A DNA stretch of 64,000 bases. It comes from Niveispirillum lacus. GTDB taxonomy: Bacteria; Pseudomonadota; Alphaproteobacteria; Azospirillales; Azospirillaceae. The stretch covers positions 33,693-97,692 of the forward strand of contig NZ_NOXU01000020.1 in assembly GCF_002251795.1 (NCBI RefSeq). The letters are read 5' to 3'. Made by a program: the position numbers and the translations under genes. Below are positions 17,357 through 23,828 of the stretch, piece by piece; within the stretch, counting starts at the first letter, position 1; each line of letters starts with the position of its first letter. The notes beneath the pieces were generated by a model that saw nothing but the letters and a program-made list of their open reading frames with translations, was not told the DNA's origin and ran no database searches.

Positions 17357-17592
17357 TCCGCGACGATCGGCCGTTCGTGGGACAGGCACCACCGGCGGCG
17401 CTATTCCATTATTCCCGTGATCGGGGCGGCATCCATCCGGAACGGCACCTGGCCGGATACACCGGGTTGCTCCAGGCTGATGCCTATGCGGGTTATGGTC
17501 GCCTGTTTGATGCTGGGCGCAAGCCTACCCCGGTGACCAGTGCGCTGTGCTGGGCCCATGGCCGGCGCAAGTTCTTTGAGCTGGCCGACATT

Positions 17593-17833
17593 GGGGTCAC
17601 GACACGAAAGTGCGCACGGTGTCCGCTTCGATAGAACATTAGACGAACGGTGGCGGATCGGCTCAAAGGGCCTGTCCGCATAACGAAGGTTAGCCGGACT
17701 TGTTCAAGCTGTCCGTCTACCGGGCTGAATGGCGGGAAAGCGGACAAATTGATTTCCGGACGGGATTACGGACAATCGTTCTTTTTACGTTCGCGCGAGC
17801 CGGACAATATGCGCACTTTCGTGTCCGGACCCC
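17593..17833. mobile_element. Tn3-type miniature inverted-repeat element (TIME) in IS66
   Basis: The 241-bp element begins GGGGTC and ends GACCCC. Its ends are inverted repeats of roughly 30 bp that share GACACGAAAGTGCGCA with few mismatches. It is flanked by the 5-bp direct repeat ACATT (17588-17592 and 17834-17838). The GGGGTC terminus and 5-bp duplication are the marks of Tn3-family transposition. It contains no gene, so it needs a transposase in trans. Removing it restores the IS66 reading frame at this point. Confidence 0.85.
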
Positions 17834-18401
17834 ACATTGCCGCCAGGGCGCGTCGTGGCGAGAAGGCGCCCCAGATCTCGCCCATCGCCCTGGAGGCCGT
17901 GAAGCGCATCGACGTGCTGTTCGACCTGGAGCGCGCGATCAACGGCCTGCCGATCGATGAACGCCTGGCCGTCCGGCAGGAAAAGCCCAAGCCCCTGGTC
18001 GATGAACTGGAAGCCTGGATGCGCCAGCAGCGCGCCGTCCTGTCCCGGCATGCGCCCGTGGCCAAGGCACTGGACTACATGCTGACCCGCTGGGAGGAGT
18101 TCACCACCTTCCTGCACGACGGACGGGCCTGCCTGACCAACAACGCGGCCGAACGCGCATTGCGGGGCGTGGCCCTGGGCAGGAAGGCCTGGCTGTTCGC
18201 CGGTTCCGACCGCGGCGGCGAGCGGGCCGCCATCATGTACGGCCTGATCGTCACCGCCAAGATGAACGACATCGATCCCCAGGCCTGGCTCGCAGATGTG
18301 TTCGCCCGCATCAACGACATCCCGCAGAACCGCCTGCACGAACTGCTACCTTGGGAATGGAAGCTGCGCCGATCAGCGCAGGTCGCTGCCTGATCACAAG
18401 A

Positions 18402-18629
18402 TCATCGCCGCCCGAACATTTCCTGGAACAGCTGCTCCGAGCGCGCCAATCCCTCCGGCGTCATCACCACGGATTTGGCCTTGCCCACCGGATCATCAAT
18501 CAGACCCTTGCTATGCAGCCGACCCATCGTATCCCAGTCGAATGATTTCCAGGCGCGCGCGCCGTCGTGAAGGCCAAGCCATAGGAGCGCCAGCACCACG
18601 TCATCAACGCGGTCCGTATCAATGTCCAT
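18402..18629 (-). CDS. DUF6429 family protein
   Basis: A 75-residue protein with an ideal ribosome site (AGGAGGAGGTC). The sequence VDDVVLALLWLGLHDGARAW, FDWDTMGRLHSKGLI and KAKSVVMTPEGLARSEQLF matches the DUF6429 pattern: a small winged-helix-like fold found widely in alphaproteobacteria, with no known biochemical role. It faces the end of the IS66 remnant, with only 8 bp between the two stop codons. It is otherwise isolated. Confidence 0.8.
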   Translation of the reverse strand: MDIDTDRVDDVVLALLWLGLHDGARAWKSFDWDTMGRLHSKGLIDDPVGKAKSVVMTPEGLARSEQLFQEMFGRR

Positions 18630-18994
18630 GACCTCCTCCTGTTCCTCAGCACAGGGGAAGCATGCGACCCGCCAACCTCCACCTCAAGGCAAACAATCAG
18701 CGGCTTTCACCGGATGGATACTGCTTCGTCCCTGATCGGGACGATCAGTCTGATCTCGCTTCACGGCATGAGCTTGAGCGTTCCGGTCGGGAGTCCCCTG
18801 TCACGACAGAGTCCTTTATGCAGCCGGATATGGGGCGTGTGCTCTCGCCGGTCTGCGCACGGCGCGCTGATCGTCAGGCATCGTCCGGGCCGATGCCGGG
18901 AGGCACAGCTCCCGGGCTATCGTATAGGGGTGTCATCATCCTTCTCCCGAGCTGGGGGAAGGTCGGCGGCAGGCTTCCGCCGCCGACTTCTCGA
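18630..18994. other. Intergenic region
   Basis: No gene is supported. It contains the hairpin GTCCC TGATC GGGAC near 18731-18745 and a terminator at its right end. Confidence 0.5.
18962..18987 (-). terminator. GC-rich hairpin terminator
   Basis: GTCGGCGGC and GCCGCCGAC form a perfect 9-bp stem with an 8-nt loop, 7 bp beyond the stop of the minus-strand gene ending at 18995. There is no long T-run, so termination efficiency is uncertain. Confidence 0.55.
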
Positions 18995-19633
18995 TCAGGC
19001 GGCCTCCCGGACCTCTTCGATCAGGTCGTTGATGGCCTTCTGCATGGCATCCACCCCACCGATAACGAGGACGTCGTCCCTGATTCCCTCATCGACCAGC
19101 TTCGAGGCAGCCGCCGCGACCTCCTCGTCCGTGGAATCCACGGACAAGCCGATGACGGAGAGGAGCTTGCCACGGCTTGAGGCCTCGCTGCGCAGCCACT
19201 CGCCAGCCTCCCAGGCAGCCATATCCTCACGGACGAAGGCTACGCCGTCGAAAATTCCAGTGAGCTCGTTACGCGCGCTTTCCGCATCAGCGTCGAAGCG
19301 GCCGACATGGCGGGAGCCGTCCCATTCGACCGACATCCCACCCCCGACGCGGTCCAGCAGTTGCGCCAGGGCACCGCCTTCGGACAGGTCGCGCTTCAGC
19401 GCCACGACGTCAAGCATGAGGGGCGTTGCGTGGGCATCGACCTGCGCGATGGTCCAGGTCAGCGTGCGCCCGGCGCTCTCGTCCTGGGGGATTGCTGCCG
19501 GCGGGACGAATTCGCGAACCTCGATGCGCGCTTCGCCGCGCTGATCCAGGACGAGAACCGCTGCGACGGTGATGTCCATTTTCCCATTGCTGAGAACAAT
19601 GGCTTCCGGGACGACATGGCTGTAGCCGGTCAT
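18995..19633 (-). CDS. Unrecognised 212-residue protein
   Basis: The ATG at 19633 (MTGYSHVVPEAIVLSNGKMD) is chosen because GGAG lies 9 nt upstream; the ATG at 19642 touches that GGAG, and farther upstream the frame is Ala/Ser-rich noise. The protein alternates beta (ITVAAVLVLDQRGEARIEVR) and helical parts (KLLSVIGLSVDSTDEEVAAA) and has no signal or membrane segment. The last 30 residues form an amphipathic helix. It follows a 64-residue gene and is probably transcribed from the CTCTAGTATCTATT promoter at 19955. Function unknown. Confidence 0.6.
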   Translation of the reverse strand: MTGYSHVVPEAIVLSNGKMDITVAAVLVLDQRGEARIEVREFVPPAAIPQDESAGRTLTWTIAQVDAHATPLMLDVVALKRDLSEGGALAQLLDRVGGGMSVEWDGSRHVGRFDADAESARNELTGIFDGVAFVREDMAAWEAGEWLRSEASSRGKLLSVIGLSVDSTDEEVAAAASKLVDEGIRDDVLVIGGVDAMQKAINDLIEEVREAA

Positions 19634-19664
19634 TTCATACATCTCCAAAAAGGGTGTTTGAGGA

Positions 19665-19859
19665 TCAGCGCACGGCACGCCTGCGGCGACCGACAGCGCG
19701 GTCCAACTCGCCGTCGTCGCGGCCCCAGGCAATGGGAACGTCATCGCTGAAACGGGTGGCATCGCCGCCTCGCGGCACAATGCGGTCAATCCCGCGGAAG
19801 CCTCCCATTTCGAGGCTGTCGAAGTCGCGGTCGACACAAAACATGCTCTCAAGGTCCAT
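19665..19859 (-). CDS. Small 64-residue protein
   Basis: The ATG at 19859 follows GGGAGTGCGAGACA. The product is short, acidic in its first half (MDLESMFCVDRDFDSLEMGG) and Arg-rich at the end. It lies about 95 bp downstream of the second CTCTAGTATCTATT promoter and 31 bp before the 212-residue gene, so it is likely the first gene of that transcript. No family is recognised, and the coding call itself is moderate. Confidence 0.4.
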   Translation of the reverse strand: MDLESMFCVDRDFDSLEMGGFRGIDRIVPRGGDATRFSDDVPIAWGRDDGELDRAVGRRRRAVR

Positions 19860-19954
19860 TGTCTCGCACTCCCACCGGCCGAACCCCAAGGGTCCGGTCT
19901 GTCAAATCAGTTCTTCGGGTAGGAAAACGCGGAACCATCGGCTCCGTGAACAAA

Positions 19955-19983
19955 TAGATACTAGAGATTTCAATGTAGATCAA
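19955..19983 (-). promoter_or_regulatory. Promoter with CTCTAGTATCTATT box (copy 2)
   Basis: On the minus strand TTGATC is followed after 17 bp by TATCTA within the box CTCTAGTATCTATT, identical to the box at 16947-16975 and at the same spacing. It precedes the 64- and 212-residue genes. Confidence 0.6.
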
Positions 19984-20128
19984 TAGAAAAATGCGGATTT
20001 TGAAAAATAAATTTGAGTATAGTATATGCAGATCATCGCCGTCAACTACAATTATTGGCCTTAGAATGCTTATATTTCACCCCACGGTTCGAGTTCTTCG
20101 ATTTTTGAGTTTGACGTCCATTGATCAT

Positions 20129-20869
20129 TTAAGCCGCCTGGCGTTGATCTGATAGCGCAATTTGATCAAGCCGCCGGCGGTGCCGGAACGGAATCAGAAA
20201 CTGGCCAACCTCAAAGCCATAAAGCAGCTGGTAGCTGACCCCCATCCGCGCAGCCAACTGCGACGATTTCAATCCGGCCGCGATGCGGGCTCGCCGAAAC
20301 GCCTCGGGGTCCCGTGCCTCGCGGATCCAGCTGAACTGTTGCTGGAGGAAGCGCGACAAGCCGAGGGCGACGGGATCATCCGGGCGCTCCTGAAGGGAGG
20401 CGTCCACGCGGAAATGGACCTCGCCGACGACACGGGCCCAGGCCCGGCCCAGCGGCTGGTCGAGATACCGGGCACCGGCCAGCAGATCGGGGACGGCATC
20501 GCCAGTTGTCTTGTACCCCCGGGCGGCAAGGAGATCGACAACGCCCTGCTCATCGCACGAGGAGGAGATTTCCTCCAGATGCAGCCCAACGTAAATCTGC
20601 GCGCGCTCCTCCAACGTCACCGGCAGCTCGGTGATCGGCGGGGCGTCCAGTCCGGTCCAGCCGACGCGGCGCAGGGCCCATTCGAGGTCCTCGTCGTCGC
20701 CCATAGCGAGCCAAGCAGCGTATTGGATCTCCTGGTCCGTCTCGCGGATCCCGCGGTCCATGTCGTCCCGGAGGCGCAGGTCGTGGGGCGCTGCCCGAAG
20801 CCGCGCGGCGGTGTCGATGAGTTCGTCCAGGAAATAGGGCGCCTGCAGCCGGTTCTTGTCTTTCGACAT
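20129..20869 (-). CDS. Protein with C-terminal XRE-type helix-turn-helix
   Basis: A 246-residue protein if started at 20869 (MSKDKNRLQAPYFLDELIDT); a longer form from 21040 or 21010 would read through a palindromic operator and is Pro/Arg-rich. The ribosome site is poor. Residues about 187-235 form an XRE-type HTH: AFRRARIAAGLKSSQLAARM then GVSYQLLYGFEVGQFLIPFR. The N-terminal 180 residues are acidic and helical with no known motif. The HTH at the C-terminus rather than the N-terminus is uncommon. The 22-bp palindrome at 21007-21028 lies upstream and recurs before another HTH gene, so this protein is a candidate for the regulator that binds both. Confidence 0.65.
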   Translation of the reverse strand: MSKDKNRLQAPYFLDELIDTAARLRAAPHDLRLRDDMDRGIRETDQEIQYAAWLAMGDDEDLEWALRRVGWTGLDAPPITELPVTLEERAQIYVGLHLEEISSSCDEQGVVDLLAARGYKTTGDAVPDLLAGARYLDQPLGRAWARVVGEVHFRVDASLQERPDDPVALGLSRFLQQQFSWIREARDPEAFRRARIAAGLKSSQLAARMGVSYQLLYGFEVGQFLIPFRHRRRLDQIALSDQRQAA

Positions 20870-21006
20870 TTCTATATATCCACGCACTGGGGGAGGGGGC
20901 AGGGGCGGGAGACGCTTCTCAACCGACCACGCTGCTTGAGAATGTAGCACAAGGTCCTGGCGATTGTCAATAAAGGTTGTTCTTCGCTGTCGTTTTCTCG
21001 TTTTTG

Positions 21007-21028
21007 GCATAGAATGTACAAGATATGC
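21007..21028. promoter_or_regulatory. 22-bp palindromic operator (copy 1)
   Basis: The sequence is GCATAGAATGT then ACAAGATATGC, an imperfect palindrome around GTAC. It matches the element at 28220-28241 at 20 of 22 positions. It lies upstream of the C-terminal-HTH gene. Confidence 0.6.
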
Positions 21029-21094
21029 CGTTGGGTCCAATCAACCCGCTCTCGCACCGTGGAGGCCAGCCGCCCGGCGAAGCCCCTGTCAGCA

Positions 21095-21357
21095 AAAGCC
21101 GTCGCGCAGCGACGGAGCACCAGCCCACATGCTTACCTGCGGATGGCTGCGCGACGGGCGCAGGGGCGCACGGAGCAACCGACGCGAAGCGGCGGAATGC
21201 CAGCCGGCTGGCGAAGCCTTTTGTAAAGCAACCGGGCGCGGAAGCGACCGGTAAAGCCGTCGCGCAGCGACGGAGCACCAGCCCGCATGGTTACCTGCGG
21301 AAGGCTGTGCGACGGGCGCAGGGGCGCACGGAGCAACCGACGCGAAGCGGCGGAATG
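21095..21357. repeat. Two 105-bp direct repeats, 158 bp apart
   Basis: The copies at 21095-21199 and 21253-21357 differ at only a few positions. Each begins AAAGCCGTCGCGCAGCGACG (a short hairpin GTCGC GCA GCGAC) and ends CGACGCGAAGCGGCGGAATG. They lie 300-500 bp upstream of the ParA operon, a usual place for a plasmid centromere. Confidence 0.85.
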
Positions 21358-21442
21358 GCAAACAGCGTCATTTTTGAGGAGCGCGACAGCGCCCCGCACT
21401 CGCGCACGCCAGTGCGCATACCTCCCGAAGGGAATGGCCGCC

Positions 21443-21461
21443 AAACAATGAACCATTGTTT
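21443..21461. promoter_or_regulatory. Inverted repeat upstream of the partition operon
   Basis: AAACAATG and CATTGTTT form perfect 8-bp arms with a 3-nt spacer, 170 bp before the first partition gene. It may be a ParB-like site or an operator. Confidence 0.5.
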
Positions 21462-21631
21462 TATGTTGTCATGGTTATCTTATGCCACGCCAACATCATA
21501 AACATTGACACATGCTGCCATTTTTCCAGACGACAATGTTTGATGTTGACTTTTCAGAATCGGATAATCACAATCACGGCCCATTGTAACCTTGGCGGTC
21601 GCCAGGGACGCAGCGCGCAGGAAAATGCCGA

Positions 21632-22024
21632 ATGAGCACCGACCCCAAGACACGTTCCAACCGCTTCGCGACCTTGATCAGCACGGCACAGGAACCTGCG
21701 CCCGCCGCGGCTGAACAGCCCGCCCCCAGGAGCGCCTCTACGGCTGAACCCGCCCCCGTAGCGGCCCCGAAGCGAGGGCGCAGGAAGGCGGCTCCCGCCC
21801 CGCGCACGCTGGAGATGAAGTCGCGGGACCATGCGATGTCCACGATCGTGTGGCGGCAGGACGTGGACGAACTTGAGCTGAAGCTCCTGCTGCTGGGCCG
21901 CGAACTGGGCTCCAAGCGCCGAATTGCCGTGTCGGCCCTGCTGGCGGGCCTGCTCAACCTCGCGGCGAAGGACGACGACCTCATGCGCCGGGCGGCGAAC
22001 GTCATCCTGACCGAGGAGAGCTGA
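21632..22024 (+). CDS. Partition-associated DNA-binding candidate (ParB-position protein)
   Basis: A 130-residue protein. The first 60 residues are a disordered Pro/Ala-rich stretch with a basic patch (PKRGRRKAAP). The rest is a compact segment (STIVWRQDVDELELKLLLLG then RELGSKRRIAVSALLAGLLN) that resembles a ribbon-helix-helix or similar small dimerising DNA-binding domain. The stop is one base before the parA start, so the two are coupled. Small DNA-binding partners commonly pair with type Ib ParA proteins but usually lie downstream of parA, so the order here is reversed. Its role as the centromere-binding partner is inferred. Confidence 0.6.
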   Translation: MSTDPKTRSNRFATLISTAQEPAPAAAEQPAPRSASTAEPAPVAAPKRGRRKAAPAPRTLEMKSRDHAMSTIVWRQDVDELELKLLLLGRELGSKRRIAVSALLAGLLNLAAKDDDLMRRAANVILTEES

Positions 22025-22025
22025 G

Positions 22026-22733
22026 ATGCTCACGAAAGTCGTCGGTGTCGGCGGCCGCAAGGGCGGCTCGGGCAAGACAACCATTTCTCATATGGTCGCT
22101 ACCGGCTTGGCGTTCATCGCCCGGCTCAACGACCATGAGGGCCTGACGCCGGAAACGATCGTTTCCCTGTTGGTGACGGACCCCGACAGCGAGGTCCCGT
22201 CGCCCGAGGGCCGTTACTTCGAATGCGTCGACGCCCGAGATTCCAAGGAAGCCGACCGCATCATCGTGGCCTTGGACACTGCGCCCGACCCGATCGCGAT
22301 GGTCATCGATTCCGCCGCTCGCCAGGTCGAACTGGACGTAAGGCTGGTTAAGGGCGCGGACATCTTCCTGTTGCCCGTGACGCCCGACGACGACAGCGGC
22401 ATCAAGGCAATCAAGGACCTGCTGTTCTATCGCGACCAGGGAATGGAGGTGTCGCGGATATGGATCGTGCCGAACAATTGGACGGCCAGCCCCGCTATAC
22501 GCGCGGAAACTGAGGAAAAACTGTTCGACGGCCTCGCGGCCTGGGACGGCGGCAAGGGCTGGAAGAACATCATGGCTCCGATCTTCACCAAGCCGACGCT
22601 GAACCGACTGACCCGCCTGGACGACCCGGGCGCTAGGCGCGACCAGCTCCGTACCTGCGTCGACCTGACCCGCGACATCCTGCTGGCGATCGATGGCAAG
22701 TACCAGCCTTACACCGGCTTCGTCGCCGAGTAG
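22026..22733 (+). CDS. parA: ParA-family partition ATPase
   Basis: A 235-residue protein with a deviant Walker A (GGRKGGSGKTTISHMVATGL, signature Lys near residue 12) and MVIDSAARQ as the second nucleotide-binding motif. There is no N-terminal HTH, so it belongs to the short ParA type. These ATPases coat the nucleoid and move plasmid copies apart. Between Walker A and the second motif the usual DxDPQ is replaced by VTDPDSEV. A good ribosome site (GAGGAGAGCTGAG) overlaps the end of the preceding gene. A hairpin follows at 22745. Confidence 0.85.
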   Translation: MLTKVVGVGGRKGGSGKTTISHMVATGLAFIARLNDHEGLTPETIVSLLVTDPDSEVPSPEGRYFECVDARDSKEADRIIVALDTAPDPIAMVIDSAARQVELDVRLVKGADIFLLPVTPDDDSGIKAIKDLLFYRDQGMEVSRIWIVPNNWTASPAIRAETEEKLFDGLAAWDGGKGWKNIMAPIFTKPTLNRLTRLDDPGARRDQLRTCVDLTRDILLAIDGKYQPYTGFVAE

Positions 22734-22744
22734 TTCATGAGTAC

Positions 22745-22769
22745 CCGCCGGGGGCCAAGCCCCTGGCGG
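22745..22769 (+). terminator. Hairpin after parA
   Basis: CCGCC-G-GGGGC and GCCCC-T-GGCGG pair through 11 positions including a G-T wobble, with a 3-nt loop, 12 bp after the parA stop. There is no T-run. Confidence 0.5.
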
Positions 22770-22987
22770 ACATTGCGATTCCCGATCGGGTGACGGGATA
22801 GGCGGTCTCCTCCACGCGCGGAGGGACTGCCCGGCCAGGGCCGCGAAGCTGCCCTCAAATGGCCGAAATGCCACCCTCGAGCCGGCTTGTTTTCCTTTCA
22901 TAGCTCCCTTCCGGGGGCATCCATTGGCATTACCTCGTCCGGGCCGAAATGGGCCGTTCCGAGGTATGGGAAGAAAGGGATTCGCGC

Positions 22988-23815
22988 ATGAGTGGGCTCC
23001 AGGATTCTCTCGGTAAGCCCCGACAGTGGGAGGGGTACGTAACGGAAGGCCATGTCCTCATGGCCCGGGCCCGCGACCATTTCCGTTTCCATCGCGGCGC
23101 CGTGAAGACGGCGTTCTACGCCGGAGTGGCCGGAATCGCGGTCGTCGCGGCCATGACGATCTTCGGCAGCTTCATTGGCCTCGATTCCGCAGGGCGGCGG
23201 GCCGACGAGGTTCGGCTGGAACGTGCCAAGCAGGTGCGAGCGGAACTGAAGGAAAGCAGGGAGACGACTATTTCCGACGCCGTTTCCGGCGCGGCGGCCG
23301 CATACGACAAGCTGGTTGGCCGCTACGCCGACCCGGCTGCCGTGGTCAAGCTCGGCGAAGCTCCCTCCGAGGGCGAGATGCTGTCCTATTTCGTCGACTG
23401 GGCCAACGCCCAACAGAAGACAGGATCGGCGCCGAAGGACTGGGCCGTCGTGAAGGCGAAGGCCCTGCCGGCAAAGCTCGACGCCAGCACGGTCACCGAA
23501 CTGGAAACCCGGCACGGCCTCCTGGCGGTCGGCGCCGCGAAGGGGCAGGACGGCAAGCCCAGGCCGTTCGCCTGGCTGCTGCGCAAGGGCGAATGGGCCG
23601 TCATCCTCGTTGACGATCCGGCCGGCTCGCCGCAACGGCGCGACGCCCTCGTGGACGCCATGCGCGAGTACGTGAACGCGAACCGCAAGGACATCGACGA
23701 CGCGAAGTTCAGGGACTTGTTGGCCCTGTCCCGCGGGGAGGGGAAGATGACCGTTTACCCGGCCCATCGTCTCGGACCGGCCATGGTCCAGATCCTCGAC
23801 GACGTCTCGAACTGA
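22988..23815 (+). CDS. Single-span membrane protein upstream of the coupling protein
   Basis: A 275-residue protein from the ATG at 22988 (MSGLQDSLGKPRQWEGYVTE). One membrane span lies at about residues 42-62 (TAFYAGVAGIAVVAAMTIFG), with a short cytoplasmic N-terminus. A roughly 200-residue domain follows that starts helical (RADEVRLERAKQVRAELKES) and continues as a mixed alpha/beta fold. It lies 13 bp before the coupling protein gene, so it probably acts with it, for example as a membrane partner in DNA transfer. No family is recognised. The longer frame from 22949 lacks a ribosome site. Confidence 0.65.
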   Translation: MSGLQDSLGKPRQWEGYVTEGHVLMARARDHFRFHRGAVKTAFYAGVAGIAVVAAMTIFGSFIGLDSAGRRADEVRLERAKQVRAELKESRETTISDAVSGAAAAYDKLVGRYADPAAVVKLGEAPSEGEMLSYFVDWANAQQKTGSAPKDWAVVKAKALPAKLDASTVTELETRHGLLAVGAAKGQDGKPRPFAWLLRKGEWAVILVDDPAGSPQRRDALVDAMREYVNANRKDIDDAKFRDLLALSRGEGKMTVYPAHRLGPAMVQILDDVSN

Positions 23816-23828
23816 GAGGAGCATGGAC

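Larger units (their letters stand above)
17117..18393 (+). pseudogene. IS66-family transposase (TnpC) remnant
   Basis: The sequence begins abruptly inside the coding region (PLNRQCERFAREGMPISLS) and ends at the natural C-terminus and stop. Recognisable IS66 segments are HGDDTTVPVLAKGKT, GRLWV, LLQADAYAGYGRLFDAGRKP, CWAHGRRKFFELADI and the C-terminal LTNNAAERALRGVALGRKAW and FAGSDRGGERAA. The N-terminal part and the partner genes tnpA and tnpB are missing. The gene is broken twice: by a palindromic unit near 17338-17356, with the frame changed after GRLWV, and by a 241-bp miniature element at 17593. When that element and one target copy are removed, the frame reads FELADI-AARARRGEK, as in intact IS66 transposases. 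Confidence 0.9.
20870..21631. other. Intergenic region upstream of the partition genes
   Basis: No gene is supported. It holds the 22-bp palindrome (21007-21028), two 105-bp direct repeats (21095-21357), an inverted repeat (21443-21461) and an AT-rich stretch before the first partition gene. Together these look like a centromere or control region. Confidence 0.55.
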
